Shown: piece after piece, positions 23,356 to 33,149 of the stretch
Layout: every line of letters starts with the position of its first letter
How positions within the stretch are numbered: the first letter of the stretch is position 1
Source: Rhodanobacter sp.
GTDB taxonomy: Bacteria > Pseudomonadota > Gammaproteobacteria > Xanthomonadales > Rhodanobacteraceae
Direction of reading: 5' to 3'
Assembly (NCBI GenBank): GCA_027450005.1
Contig: DAIDKO010000126.1
Coordinates: 1 to 39,598 of the forward strand
DNA: 39,598 nucleotides
Notes under the pieces: model-generated
Told to the model about the DNA's origin: nothing
The model's database searches: none
What the model saw: only the letters and a program-made list of their open reading frames with translations
Made by a program: the position numbers and the translations under genes

Positions 23356-25131
23356 ATGACGATCTACAAGGCCCCGCTCGACGAACAGCGCTTTGCACTC
23401 TTCGACCTGCTCGGCGCCGAGGCTATCCTGACCAGGCTGCAGGGTGGCGCGGAACACAACCGCGACCTGCTCGACGCCGTGCTCGAGGAGGCCGCCAGGC
23501 TCGCCGAGCAGGTGTTGGCGCCAACCAACTGGCCGGGCGACCAGGAGGGCTGCCACTACGACAAGGAAACCCGCACGGTCACCACGCCCAAGGGCTTCAA
23601 GGAAGCGTTTAAGGCGTTCGCCGAAGGCGGCTGGGCCGGGCTCACCGCGCAGGAAAAGTTCGGCGGCCAGGCGTTGCCGGGCGCGGTCGGCATCGCCACC
23701 ACGGAGCTGTTCCAGTCCGGCAACCTGTCGTGGAGCCTGTACCCGCTGCTCAGCGAGGGCGCCTGCCATGCGATGGAGCTGCACGGCACCGCCGAACAGC
23801 AGCAGACCTACATGATGCCCATCGTGGAAGGCCGCTGGACCGGCACAATGTGCCTAACCGAACCGCAGGCCGGCTCCGACCTCGGCCTCCTGAAGACGCG
23901 CGCGGAACCGAACGAGGACGGTAGCTACGCGATCAGCGGCACCAAGATCTTCATCAGCGCGGGCGAGCACGACCTCGCCGAGAATATCGTGCACCTGGTG
24001 CTGGCACGCCTGCCAGACGCGCCGGCCGGCAGCCGCGGCATTTCGATGTTTATCGTGCCGAAGTTCAAGGTTAACGCCAACGGCTCGCTGGGCGAGCGCA
24101 ACAGCGTCTATGTCGGCGCCATCGAGCACAAGATGGGCATCAAAGGCTCGGCCACCTGCGTGATGAATTTCGACGGCGCCGAAGGCTACCTGATCGGCCA
24201 GCCGCACAAGGGCCTGGCCGCGATGTTCACTATGATGAATGCCGCGCGCCTGTCGGTGGGCGTGCAGGGCTTGGCACTGGCCGAGCGCGCCTACCAGAAC
24301 AGCCTCAACTACGCGCGAGAGCGCCTGCAGGGCCGCGCACTGTCGGGCGCAAAGTTCCCCGACAAGGCCGCCGACAACCTACTGGTGCAACCCGACGTGC
24401 GTCGCATGCTGCTGACCCAGCGCGCCTTCGTGGAGAGCTCGCGCGCCCTGCTCTACTACACCGCGCTACAAACCGACATCGAATCGCGCGGCACCAACGA
24501 GGATGAGCGCAAGCAGGCCGGCGAACTGGTGGCCTTCCTGATCCCGATCGCCAAGGGCGTGGTGACGGAACTGGCGCAGGAATGCACCAAGGAAGCGCTG
24601 CAGGTGTACGGCGGCCACGGCTTCATCGGCGAGAACGGCATGGAGCAGTTCGTACGCGATGCACGCATCATCACGCTTTACGAAGGCACCACCGGCATCC
24701 AGGCGGCCGACCTGCTGGGCCGCAAGATCCTCCAGTTGCAGGGCGTGGGCTTCAAGCACTTCGCCGCCGAGATCGGTGCGTTCTGCAAGGCGCACGCGGG
24801 CGACGCCAGGGTCGCCGCCTTCGTCGCGCCGCTGGGCGCCGCGCTGAAGCAGTGGGGTGATCTCACGCTCACTCTGGCTCAGCGTGTGCAGGCCAGCCCG
24901 GAGGAACTGGGCGCCGCCGCGACGGATTACCTGTGGTACTCGGGCTACGTCACGCTGGCCTACTTCCAGGCACGCGCGGTGGCGACCGCCGAGGCCAGCG
25001 CACAGTCCGAGGCGTTCAAGCAGGCCAAGCGCGACACCGCCGCTTTCTATTTCGCGCGCATCCTGCCGCGCACGCTGATGCACAAGGCCGCGATCGAGGC
25101 CGGCGTGGCGAGCCTCCCTGAAATCGCCTGA
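23356..25131 (+). CDS. Acyl-CoA dehydrogenase (FadE-type, with C-terminal extension domain)
   Basis: A 591-residue FAD-dependent acyl-CoA dehydrogenase, longer than the 380-residue core family because it carries the extra C-terminal domain found in bacterial FadE-like enzymes. It shows the substrate and flavin signatures MCLTEPQAGSDLGLLKT, GTKIFISAGEHD and MGIKGSATCVMNF. YGGHGFIGENGMEQFVRDARI follows, and then the catalytic base glutamate in LYEGTTGIQAADLLGRK. It would catalyse the first step of fatty acid beta-oxidation; chain length is not evident. The ATG at 23356 follows GAGAG closely. The upstream PsrA-like operator fits fatty-acid-responsive control. A strong terminator follows at 25154-25188. 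Confidence 0.95.
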   Translation: MTIYKAPLDEQRFALFDLLGAEAILTRLQGGAEHNRDLLDAVLEEAARLAEQVLAPTNWPGDQEGCHYDKETRTVTTPKGFKEAFKAFAEGGWAGLTAQEKFGGQALPGAVGIATTELFQSGNLSWSLYPLLSEGACHAMELHGTAEQQQTYMMPIVEGRWTGTMCLTEPQAGSDLGLLKTRAEPNEDGSYAISGTKIFISAGEHDLAENIVHLVLARLPDAPAGSRGISMFIVPKFKVNANGSLGERNSVYVGAIEHKMGIKGSATCVMNFDGAEGYLIGQPHKGLAAMFTMMNAARLSVGVQGLALAERAYQNSLNYARERLQGRALSGAKFPDKAADNLLVQPDVRRMLLTQRAFVESSRALLYYTALQTDIESRGTNEDERKQAGELVAFLIPIAKGVVTELAQECTKEALQVYGGHGFIGENGMEQFVRDARIITLYEGTTGIQAADLLGRKILQLQGVGFKHFAAEIGAFCKAHAGDARVAAFVAPLGAALKQWGDLTLTLAQRVQASPEELGAAATDYLWYSGYVTLAYFQARAVATAEASAQSEAFKQAKRDTAAFYFARILPRTLMHKAAIEAGVASLPEIA

Positions 25132-25153
25132 CGCACGATCCGAACCTGCGTCG

Positions 25154-25188
25154 AAGCGAAGCCCGGCATCTGCCGGGCTTCGCTTTCA
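25154..25188 (+). terminator. Rho-independent terminator after the acyl-CoA dehydrogenase gene
   Basis: Perfect 15-bp arms, 25154-25168 and 25171-25185 (core GCGAAGCCCGGC / GCCGGGCTTCGC), with a tiny loop and a short T run. It lies 22 bases after the stop codon. Confidence 0.85.
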
Positions 25189-25385
25189 TGGGGCATGCGC
25201 CACGCGAGGCAGCGACCGGATGGTCCATCGCCTCCACTGCGATAAACTAAACTCAACGGTAGCCATGGATCGTTCATGCGCGTGGCTCGCCGCTCACGTG
25301 GAGTAACTTCCCCGAGGCAGCACACGACAGGGGGCATCCATGAACTGTCAGCCTAGCTGCTTTCATCCGAACCCCGCGCACTGCG

Positions 25386-25952
25386 ATGCTTGCAGCAGTT
25401 ATCCTTGCCGTCGGCCTGGCTGGTTGCCCGCAGCACGTGAAGAAGGACGAGCCCAACGCCGCCATCCAGCAGAAACAGCAGGACCAGCAGCCGATCGATG
25501 CGATCAAGCAGCAGATGCCGTCGCAGGTCTCTGGGTACGACTCGCAGATCAACGCCATGCAGGGCTGCGTCAGCATGGACATCGTGGCGCAGTTCGCCTC
25601 CAACAGCGCCGAGCTCAGCAACCAAGACAAGCCGGCCCTGCATAACTTCGTCCAGACGATCAGCAAGTACCACCCGAACGTAGTGATCACGGTGGAAGGC
25701 TTTGCCGATCCGGCCGGTTCGCGCGCCTACAACAATCGGGTTAGCATGAAGCGCGCCGAGGTAGTGCGTGACTTCCTGGTTTACAGCGGCACCCACGCAG
25801 ACCAGATCCGCGCGGTGAGGTACGGCAAGGATGCAAACCGCCAAGTCGTGAAGGGAGCCACCCGCAACCGTGGTGCGGACAACCGCCGCGTTTCGCTCAC
25901 CGTGGATTCCACAGGCGACGGCGCGATGGCTTCAGCGGCTTCCACGTCCTGA
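25386..25952 (+). CDS. OmpA-family lipoprotein; start region possibly frameshifted
   Basis: A 188-residue protein with a lipobox (LAGC) close to the N-terminus, a Gln/Lys-rich linker and a C-terminal OmpA-like peptidoglycan-binding domain. Domain motifs are AQFASNSAELSNQ, VEGFADPAGSRAYNNRVSMKRAEVVRDFL and RNRGADNRRVSL. It probably anchors the outer membrane to the cell wall. The ATG at 25386 gives a signal peptide with no basic residue. In the same frame, codons back to 25344 read TVSLAAFIRTPRTA, a normal basic n-region, but they are cut off by a TGA at 25341. That TGA overlaps an out-of-frame ATG (25340) with a GGGGG ribosome site. A one-base deletion near 25344 would rejoin them, so either the gene recently lost its start or the sequence has an error. 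A terminator follows. Confidence 0.82.
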   Translation: MLAAVILAVGLAGCPQHVKKDEPNAAIQQKQQDQQPIDAIKQQMPSQVSGYDSQINAMQGCVSMDIVAQFASNSAELSNQDKPALHNFVQTISKYHPNVVITVEGFADPAGSRAYNNRVSMKRAEVVRDFLVYSGTHADQIRAVRYGKDANRQVVKGATRNRGADNRRVSLTVDSTGDGAMASAASTS

Positions 25953-25983
25953 GCCGGCGGCCGCCGGGCATCATTCCATAAAG

Positions 25984-26010
25984 GCGCCCGGGCTACCCCG
26001 GACGTTTTTA
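25984..26010 (+). terminator. Rho-independent terminator after the OmpA-type gene
   Basis: CGCCCGGG pairs with CCCGGACG (one mismatch) around a CTAC loop, followed by TTTTT at about 26006. It begins about 30 bases after the stop codon. Confidence 0.75.
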
Positions 26011-26163
26011 TGCACGCTGGAGGCCGACCAATCGACACTCCAATGTCGACCGCCGGGCTGGACCGGTCAACCCGGAGCCGCAGCATTGCCTCCGGTCTGT
26101 TCCAGTAGCGCCGTGGACGCAGCGCCCCACACGTTGCAGATGACGCCGCATGATGCGGCGCAG

Positions 26164-27985
26164 CTAGAGGATTGCCGCCGGCGCTTCACGCATGCGGTGC
26201 CATGCCGGGATCTCCACTTCCGAAGCCGCGCCCGCGAGGTGCGTACTGGCGTAAGGAACCACACCGTCGCTGCAATGCGCCAGGCCGCCGTGCGTCTTGT
26301 AAAGGCAAATGATCGAGCGGTAACGCACTTTCGTCGAGATCGGCAGCTTCGCAGTGGCGGCGATGAAGGGATCGGTGTCGCTGAGGTTGCCCGCGCCGTT
26401 CGGCAGGTGGATCGGCGCGCCTTGAGCCGATTCGTCCTTGAGTGAGTCAAAGATGCTAGCCATTTCCCTGAGCAGGCTGGGCGGCAGGCGGATCAGCTCG
26501 GTCGCCCAAAGGAGGAAGCGATGCCGTGCCGTCGGCGTGCCGCGTTGCGGAGCGGCGAGGAACACTTCGGAATCCGCCTGCGGCATCGGCGAAAACTGCA
26601 AGTAGGGTGCCAGCCGTCGACGCAACCGAGCGCGCTTCGCTGCGGGCAAGCGCCTGTCGTCCGGCAAGAGGCTCCACAGCCGGTCGCCGCTGGAGGAAAC
26701 CCGCAGCTGCGCGCTCATTCGGCCAATGATGTGGCCCACCAGCATCATGTGCCGGGTGGCGCGCGCTGCCGGCAGGGTCGAATTGGCGAATGGCGGCTTC
26801 ACAGTGCCCGGCGTATCTGCAGCAGGTTCACCGCAATTGGCGCATTGCTAGGGTAGTACACGTGCCATACCTAAGTATTTGGGGCCCAGCGTTTCGTCGC
26901 CAAGCACCTCGTTCGCCATGTTCACCCACACCTCCGGACTGATGGAGGGGCCGTGCAGCATCACTACGGCAAGGCGGTTGGGATCGTACGGCTACATCAG
27001 CAGCACACGCGGCGCCCTGATGCCGCCGTGGCGTCCCAGCAGCGAACGGATCGACTGCACCGCGAAGCCCGAGCGCGCCAGCCACAGAACGTAGGACACG
27101 GTGAAGTTAGCACCCAGCGGTACGCTACGCCCGGCGATGTCCATCCGTGCATCGCGGTAAGGATCGCTTGCCAGCAATTGCACCTGATGGGTGTGCATCA
27201 CCGCGTCCAGCGTGTTGCCGCCGAACGCGAGCACACCGGTCATCGCCACGTAGCGCGGCCGCCGCCACGGCAAGGCGGCTGCATCCGGCACACCCGGCGC
27301 CACGGCCGCGAAATCTGAGCCGAAGCCATCGCGCCGGTACACGTTGTGCAGCCCCTTGAAGCGCAGCGAGGACGCGGGCAGCAGTTCCGTCGGCGCAGCG
27401 GCCAGCCGCAGGTCGGATCCGGCCGCAGGACCGTCCAGCCGGTCAGCTGCTTGCGCTTCCAGGCGGTATGAGCTTCCGCAGTTCCTGGAACTATCGCCCC
27501 ACCAGACGCTCCACCGCGGAGTCTTAGAACGCGATCACCTTGGCCTGCCGCTGGTCGAACACGCTCTCGGCAAGTGGGCACCGGGATTAGGACAAGTAAG
27601 CATCGGCACGTCTTGCGCTTTGCGGGTAGGCATCCAGCGTGGCATCGTCCATCGACGGTCGGCGGTTGCTGCCCAGTGCACGGCCCAGCCACAGCTCGGA
27701 CAGCGCGGAAAGGCGGCGCTCGTCGTTCACTCCGCTGGGGTATTCGACGCTTGCGCTGCAGTCGCCGAAGGATTGCACGGAGTGCTTGCCGGTCAGCGCT
27801 ACGCTGTTCAGCACCTGCAGCGTGCCTTCACAGAGCCGTCCGCTGCCGATCAGGTCGGCGCGGCGCTCGTTTAACACATCGTCGGGCCTGACCCGGCTCA
27901 CGCCCACCATGGCACAGGCTTTGAGGCACAGAAGCAGCGCCGCTATCGCAAGCCTAGACAGGTGTCCGACCGGATCTCCCCGCAT
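26164..27985 (-). pseudogene. Decayed alpha/beta-hydrolase lipoprotein (lipase-like)
   Basis: Remnants in order on the minus strand match a roughly 600-residue lipase-like alpha/beta hydrolase. There is a lipoprotein-like N-terminus (MRGDPVGHLSRLAIAALLLCLKACA from 27985). The fragments PRYVAMTGVLAFGG and SVPLGANFTVSYVLWLARSGF follow (27342-26992). Then come VVMLHGPSISPEVWVNMANEVLGDETLG and VGHIIGRMSAQLRVSSSGDRLW (26802 onward). The end is DGVVPYASTHLAGAASEVEIP. Stops interrupt it at 27587, at 26992 (TAG) and near 26850, with several frame changes between. The nucleophile elbow, normally GHSMGG, reads GHIIGR, so the catalytic serine is also gone. The last 212-codon stretch is open but is only a fragment. 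Confidence 0.8.
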
Positions 27986-28090
27986 GTCCTGCCGCCTCCA
28001 TCGCGAAATCCGCCGCGAGTTTAGTGGCCGTCGCCCTGGCACGGATGCCGCGGCAGGTATATGCGCCTGCCGTTCACCGGCTGCCGCGCG

Positions 28091-31000
28091 CTACGCCGAG
28101 GCGGTGTTTGCCGGTGGCCCGGCAAAAATCTGCTCGAAGGCGTGCAGCGGTAGTGGGCGCGCGATCAGGAAACCCTGAAAGATGTCGCAGCCCTGCGACA
28201 TCAGGAAGTTTCGCTGCGCTTCGGTTTCCACGCCTTCGGCCACCACCTGGAGGTCGAGGCCGCGTCCCATCGCGATGATGGTCTGTGCCACCATCGCATC
28301 ACTGTGGTTCTCTGGCAGCCGGGCGACGAAGGCCTGGTCTATCTTCAGCTCGTCCAACGGCAGGCGCGACAGATACGCCAGCGAGGAATAGCCGGTGCCG
28401 AAATCGTCCAGCGAGATGCGCAGACCGAGCGCCCTCAGACGGACGAGCTTGTCGGCAGCTGCATCGAGGTCGTCCATGATGGCCGTCTCGGTGATTTCCA
28501 GCATCAGCTGCGTGGGGTCGGCGTCGGACAGGATCAGCGCACGCTGCACGTCATCCACGAAGCCTGGCTGGGCGAATTGCCGCGCACTCACGTTGACTGC
28601 CAGCGACAGCTGGCGCCCCACCAGCCGCCTGGCCCAGGCGGACAGCTGCACGCAGGCCTGTCGCAACACCCAGTCGCCCAGCGGCAAGATCAGTCCGTTT
28701 TCCTCGGCAATCGAGATGAACTCATCAGGCGACACGGACGTACCATCGTGCCGTGTCCAGCGCAGCAGCAGCTCGGCGCCGATCACATGGCCACGGCGGT
28801 CGACCTGCGGTTGGAAGTAGAGATCCAGCGCCTCGTCGGCGATCGCATGCATCAGTTCGCCGGCCAGCAATTCGCGCCGCGCCAACTCGACCAGCATGGC
28901 CGACTTGAAGCGGCGCACCTGGTTGCGTCCGGCGGCCTTGGCCGCATACATCGCCAGCTCTGCCTGCTTTAGCACCGTTTCCGCCGAGTCGCGCCCAGGC
29001 AGCAGTTCGGTCCAGCCCAAGCTGATGGTCATGCCGGTCAGCAGGTTACCGTCCAGCCGGAACGGCTCGCGTAACGCCTGGCGCAGGCGCTCGGCGAAGG
29101 CTGGTACGTCCTCGGCCAGCATCTGCAGTCCTTCCGCACAGGAAGGCATCAGCAACGCAAACGTGCCGCCGCCGAACCGGCCCAGGAGACAATCGTCGTT
29201 GAGCAGGCCACGCAAGCGCTGCGCCATTAGTTCGAGCAGGCGGTCGCCGGCGGCATGGCCGTGCAGGTCGTTGACGCGCTTAAAGTGATCGAGATCGAAC
29301 AGCAACAGCGCACCCAGGCGATGAGAGCCTTCGTGGGCGAGCAGGTGCTGCAGCTGGCCGTGCAGGAAGCGCCGATTGGGCAGGTCGGTCAGCGGGTCGA
29401 AATAGGTCAGGTGGTCAACGCTCGCATGCGCTTCGCGTTCGTCGGTCAGGTCGACCATCGAACAGACGAAGTAATTAAGTTGACCCTCGGGCCCGGCGAC
29501 GATCGAAATCGCGATCCGCACCACCTTGGGCTGGCCCTGCTTGACGTGGATCCACAGCTCGCCTTGCCAGTAGCGGCCGCGCCGCACCGTATCCCAGAAG
29601 TCGTCGTAGATCTCCTCGCCTTGTTGTTGCAAGCGCAGCAGCGACGATGGGTGTCCGACTGCCTCTTCGGTCCGGTAGCCGGTCAGCCTGGTGAAAGCCT
29701 GGTTGACCCGCTGGATGAAGCGGTTGGCGTCCAGGACCATCAGCGCCTCCTGCGTCTCGAACGCGACGGCGGCCAAGCGTAGTTCGCTGTCCACCCGCTG
29801 GCGCTCGGTGACATCCTGGCTGTGGACAAAAACATACTGCGCATTGCCGTCGGTATCGTGAAAAACCGAGCAGTCGAGCAACACCGGAAAGCGCCGTCCA
29901 TCCTTGGCGACGTGCTCGGTCTCCCAGACGTAGTGGTCCATGCGTTCCGCCGTCGCCCGCAGCGCCTCCCGCTCAGCCACCAGGTCTGGCGGATACAGCG
30001 CATCCACGGACATTCCGGCCATTTCCTCGGCCGCGTAGCCCCGCTCGGCGGCGAAGGTCGCATTGGCCGAGATCACGCTCCTGTTGCGCGCGTCGCAGAT
30101 GTACATGCCGAACGCGGCATTCTCGAATGCGTGCGCCCACAGCCGCAGCTGCGTCTCCGCCTGCTGCCGCTCGGTGACGTCGCGCGCCGTGCTGACCACT
30201 CCGCAGAGTTCGCCTTTCGGCGTGAACAAAGGCGCACTGATGACTTCGAACTGCCGGCCATCGCCGCCCCCGGCATCGAGCGAGAGCGAGGCACTGGCAT
30301 TGCCGCCGAGGCGCTTCACCTCCCGGTCCAGCTCGCGTATCCTGGCCGCGAACGGCGTGTCGAACAGCTCGTCGCAACGACGACCTGCCGGCGTCTCGCA
30401 GGGAACGCGGAACAAGGCCTCCGCACGGTCATTGCCGTCACGATAGACGTCTTGCAGATCCTTCACCCACATCGCGTCCGGGCTGGCGTCGAACACCGCA
30501 CGCAGTTTGCCCTCCTCGGCCCGCAGCGCGGCAGTGCGCGCCGCCACGGTGCGGCGCAGCGTACACACCCACAGCGTCAGCAATGCCGCAAGCAGCGCCA
30601 CCACGGACAGCGCGATGCCCGCGGCGCGTCGATAGCGCACCGTCAGGAATGGGTGGTCCAGCCAGCGCTTGCGCAGCACTTCGCGTTCAGCCGGCGTGAT
30701 CCGCGCCATGCCGCTCTGGATCGCCTGGTACAGCGCCGTATCCCCCTTGCGCACGGCCCAGTGCGACTGCTCGGTGAACAGCACGAACGCCTCGTAGAAG
30801 CGGTTCGACGCCGCGTAGCGGTACAGGTCGTAATCCGCCGGGTACTGGTCCATGCAGAACACGCGCAAGTCACCCTTGGTCGCGGCCTGCATGATCTCCT
30901 GGTAATTTTCGTAGAACTGCAGGGTGGTGATGCCATCGTCGTTCAGGCGTTCCGCGCAGGCATCGCCGCGCTGCACGCCCACCGGCAGTCCGCGCAGCGT

Positions 31001-31429
31001 GGCCACGTCACGGATGCCGTCGATGCGGCGATCCGCATAGATGCCCACCGGCAGGTCCACATAGGGCGCGGAGAAGTCGTACGCCGCTACACGCGTGGGT
31101 GTGCGGTAGAGCATGTCGATCACGTCGGCTCGCCCGCTCTCCATGTTCTGCGTGGCACCAGCCCAGTCCGTCAGCATCAGCTCGACCTTGATACCTGTGT
31201 GCTGCTGAAACAGCTTCCACATGTCGACTTCATAGCCGCGCGGCTTGCCATCGGCATCGAGGAAGATGAACGGCGGATAATCGTCGTTGCTGGCTACGCG
31301 GATGCGTGCAAACGTCGGCGCAGGGAGCGTCTTGGCAGCCGGGGCCTCCGACACGGGCGCGGCGGAGACCTCCGCCATGCAGCAGAGCAATCCGGCCAGG
31401 CATGCCACCCTCCATCCGCTCACACGCAT
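28091..31429 (-). CDS. Periplasmic-sensor PAS-GGDEF-EAL protein, probably a c-di-GMP phosphodiesterase
   Basis: A 1112-residue signalling protein. A signal sequence (MRVSGWRVACLAGLLCCMAEVSA) leads into a periplasmic solute-binding-type domain of the bacterial extracellular family 3 class (IRVASNDDYPPFIFLDADGKPRGYEVDMW). One membrane helix follows near residue 300 (GIALSVVALLAALLTLWV), then three PAS-like domains and a GGDEF domain. The GGDEF site reads GGGTF, so cyclase activity is unlikely. The EAL domain has ELL in place of EAL. It keeps the other catalytic landmarks: AVNVSARQF, LEITETAIMDD, LDDFGTGYSSL, LKIDQAFV and AEGVETEAQ. It should therefore hydrolyse c-di-GMP in response to a small periplasmic ligand, perhaps an amino acid. 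The ATG at 31429 has GGAG close upstream. Confidence 0.92.
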   Translation of the reverse strand: MRVSGWRVACLAGLLCCMAEVSAAPVSEAPAAKTLPAPTFARIRVASNDDYPPFIFLDADGKPRGYEVDMWKLFQQHTGIKVELMLTDWAGATQNMESGRADVIDMLYRTPTRVAAYDFSAPYVDLPVGIYADRRIDGIRDVATLRGLPVGVQRGDACAERLNDDGITTLQFYENYQEIMQAATKGDLRVFCMDQYPADYDLYRYAASNRFYEAFVLFTEQSHWAVRKGDTALYQAIQSGMARITPAEREVLRKRWLDHPFLTVRYRRAAGIALSVVALLAALLTLWVCTLRRTVAARTAALRAEEGKLRAVFDASPDAMWVKDLQDVYRDGNDRAEALFRVPCETPAGRRCDELFDTPFAARIRELDREVKRLGGNASASLSLDAGGGDGRQFEVISAPLFTPKGELCGVVSTARDVTERQQAETQLRLWAHAFENAAFGMYICDARNRSVISANATFAAERGYAAEEMAGMSVDALYPPDLVAEREALRATAERMDHYVWETEHVAKDGRRFPVLLDCSVFHDTDGNAQYVFVHSQDVTERQRVDSELRLAAVAFETQEALMVLDANRFIQRVNQAFTRLTGYRTEEAVGHPSSLLRLQQQGEEIYDDFWDTVRRGRYWQGELWIHVKQGQPKVVRIAISIVAGPEGQLNYFVCSMVDLTDEREAHASVDHLTYFDPLTDLPNRRFLHGQLQHLLAHEGSHRLGALLLFDLDHFKRVNDLHGHAAGDRLLELMAQRLRGLLNDDCLLGRFGGGTFALLMPSCAEGLQMLAEDVPAFAERLRQALREPFRLDGNLLTGMTISLGWTELLPGRDSAETVLKQAELAMYAAKAAGRNQVRRFKSAMLVELARRELLAGELMHAIADEALDLYFQPQVDRRGHVIGAELLLRWTRHDGTSVSPDEFISIAEENGLILPLGDWVLRQACVQLSAWARRLVGRQLSLAVNVSARQFAQPGFVDDVQRALILSDADPTQLMLEITETAIMDDLDAAADKLVRLRALGLRISLDDFGTGYSSLAYLSRLPLDELKIDQAFVARLPENHSDAMVAQTIIAMGRGLDLQVVAEGVETEAQRNFLMSQGCDIFQGFLIARPLPLHAFEQIFAGPPANTASA

Positions 31430-31610
31430 ATCTCCATCGCACTCGACTAACGGCGCGTCGTCAGCATCGAGGCTAGTGCATGCCTGCGCAAGCGATGTCG
31501 CCTTCGCCGCCCGTTGCCCGCCACCATGCTCCTGGCACCGGTTTGTATCGGATCTGTATCGGCAGGACAAAAGCAACTTGAAGAGTCAGGACGACATGGC
31601 AGCTGCCCCG

Positions 31611-33059
31611 TCATGCGCCGGCCAACAGTTCGAAACGCACCAGCCGCCGCACCGGATCGGCCTCGACCAGCCGCACCGCCACGTCCCGTCCCAGTGGCAA
31701 CGGCGCAGTGGCCTTGACGCGCGCCTCGATCGCCGGATCGCGCAGCATCACCACGCCTTCGTGGCCGTTGCCGTGCCCGCCGTTTATTTCGACGATGGCG
31801 CCGGTGAAGGTTTCGCCAACCCGCGGCACCAGGAGGACCGCCTCGATCAGGTCGATTACCTGGCGTTCGTAGCGCTTGGCACGGCGATCCGCCTCAGCCA
31901 TCAGGTCGGGTAGCGCAGGCAGCGCGCTGCGCACCCAGTCCGGCACCGGCTGGTTCGCGCACAGTGCGACGCAGACCTCGCCCACGTAGCGGTCCACCAG
32001 CCTGCGAAGCGGCGCGGTGGCGTGGGCATACTCCGCCGCCACCGCTGACTGCATGGGCTGCGCGGGCAACTCGCCGTCGAAGGCTGCGTAGGCGGCGCCG
32101 CGCAGCACAGTGGTGCATGCGGTGAGCATCGCGACGTGGACATCCTTCGACGGGTCGAGCGTGCGGATGAAATCGGCATAGCACATGCCATCCGGCCAGG
32201 CGATGGCCAGCGCCTGCGCGGTGCGTTTGAGCCGCGCGATGTCCTGTGGCTGCGGCGGTGGCAGCGTGCGCAGAATGCCTATCCTTCCCTTCACCATCAG
32301 CCGCGCAGCAGCCATGCCGGTCAGCAGAGAAATCTGCGCGTTCCAGTCCTCGTCAGGGTGGTTGGCACGATAGGCCAACCGCCAGTGGCCGTTCACCACG
32401 CTGATTTCCTGTTCGGGCAGGGCGAGGTTGATGCCTCCGCGCGCCTGCTCGCGCCGCTTGCGCAACTCGCCCACCTCGCGCAACAACGTACACAAGGGAT
32501 CAGCCGTGCCCGCATCGAGCTGCTGCTGCACGCCGGCGTAGTCGAGCCGCGCGCGGCTCCTCACGCGCGCACGGCGCACATCGGCGGCCCCGATCTCGCC
32601 GCCGGCATCCAGGTCGATCGTCCACAGCAGGGCTGGGCGCAGCTGATCCGGCAGCAGCGAAGCCGCACCCTCGGACAAAGTCGCCGGATGCAGCGGAATG
32701 CGCGAATCGGGGCCGTACAGAGTCTCGCCGCGGCGCTGCGCCTCAGTATCTAGCGCGCCGCCGGGCGACACGAACGCAGCCACGTCGGCGATGGCGTAAT
32801 GCACACGGTAGCCGCCATCGCGCCGCTCGAAATGCAGTGCCTGGTCAAGGTCCATTGAACCAGGCGGGTCGATGGTAACCAGCGGGATGTCGCTGCGATC
32901 CAGATCGGGCAAGCGTGGCTGCGCGGCCGCCCGCACCGCCTCGGCGTCGACCTCGGGCGGGAACGCCAGCGGCAGCTTCATCTCCTGCTGGATCGCGGCG
33001 ATGCCTTGCGCCAACATGCGGTCGTCACCGGTCTGCAGGCGGATGCGGGTCGCGGGCAC
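31611..33059 (-). CDS. RNB-domain ribonuclease (RNase II/R family)
   Basis: A 482-residue protein built around an RNB catalytic domain, which degrades RNA 3' to 5'. The catalytic acidic cluster is clear in VTIDPPGSMDLDQALHFERR, and the later motifs YAIADVAAFV, GETLYGPDSRIPLHP and YAHATAPLRRLVDRYV are present. It lacks the N-terminal cold-shock domains of RNase R and is shorter than E. coli RNase II, with a small beta-rich C-terminus. Such shortened RNB proteins are common in this order. The start is taken as GTG 33059 (GGAGAG about ten bases upstream); an ATG at 33017 would remove 14 residues. It is divergent from the GNAT gene. Confidence 0.88.
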   Translation of the reverse strand: MPATRIRLQTGDDRMLAQGIAAIQQEMKLPLAFPPEVDAEAVRAAAQPRLPDLDRSDIPLVTIDPPGSMDLDQALHFERRDGGYRVHYAIADVAAFVSPGGALDTEAQRRGETLYGPDSRIPLHPATLSEGAASLLPDQLRPALLWTIDLDAGGEIGAADVRRARVRSRARLDYAGVQQQLDAGTADPLCTLLREVGELRKRREQARGGINLALPEQEISVVNGHWRLAYRANHPDEDWNAQISLLTGMAAARLMVKGRIGILRTLPPPQPQDIARLKRTAQALAIAWPDGMCYADFIRTLDPSKDVHVAMLTACTTVLRGAAYAAFDGELPAQPMQSAVAAEYAHATAPLRRLVDRYVGEVCVALCANQPVPDWVRSALPALPDLMAEADRRAKRYERQVIDLIEAVLLVPRVGETFTGAIVEINGGHGNGHEGVVMLRDPAIEARVKATAPLPLGRDVAVRLVEADPVRRLVRFELLAGA

Positions 33060-33149
33060 GGGCGCTACTCTCCGGGGCAGGGAGCCAGCACTATACGGCG
33101 CGGGCCGTGCTGGTGTAGAACCGTAAAATCTTGGGCAACCGCAACGACT

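Noticed and set aside
26146..26160. GCCGCAT/ATGCGGC palindrome as an attachment or terminator site
   Set aside because: It lacks a T run and has no partner copy nearby; in GC-rich DNA such short palindromes are common.
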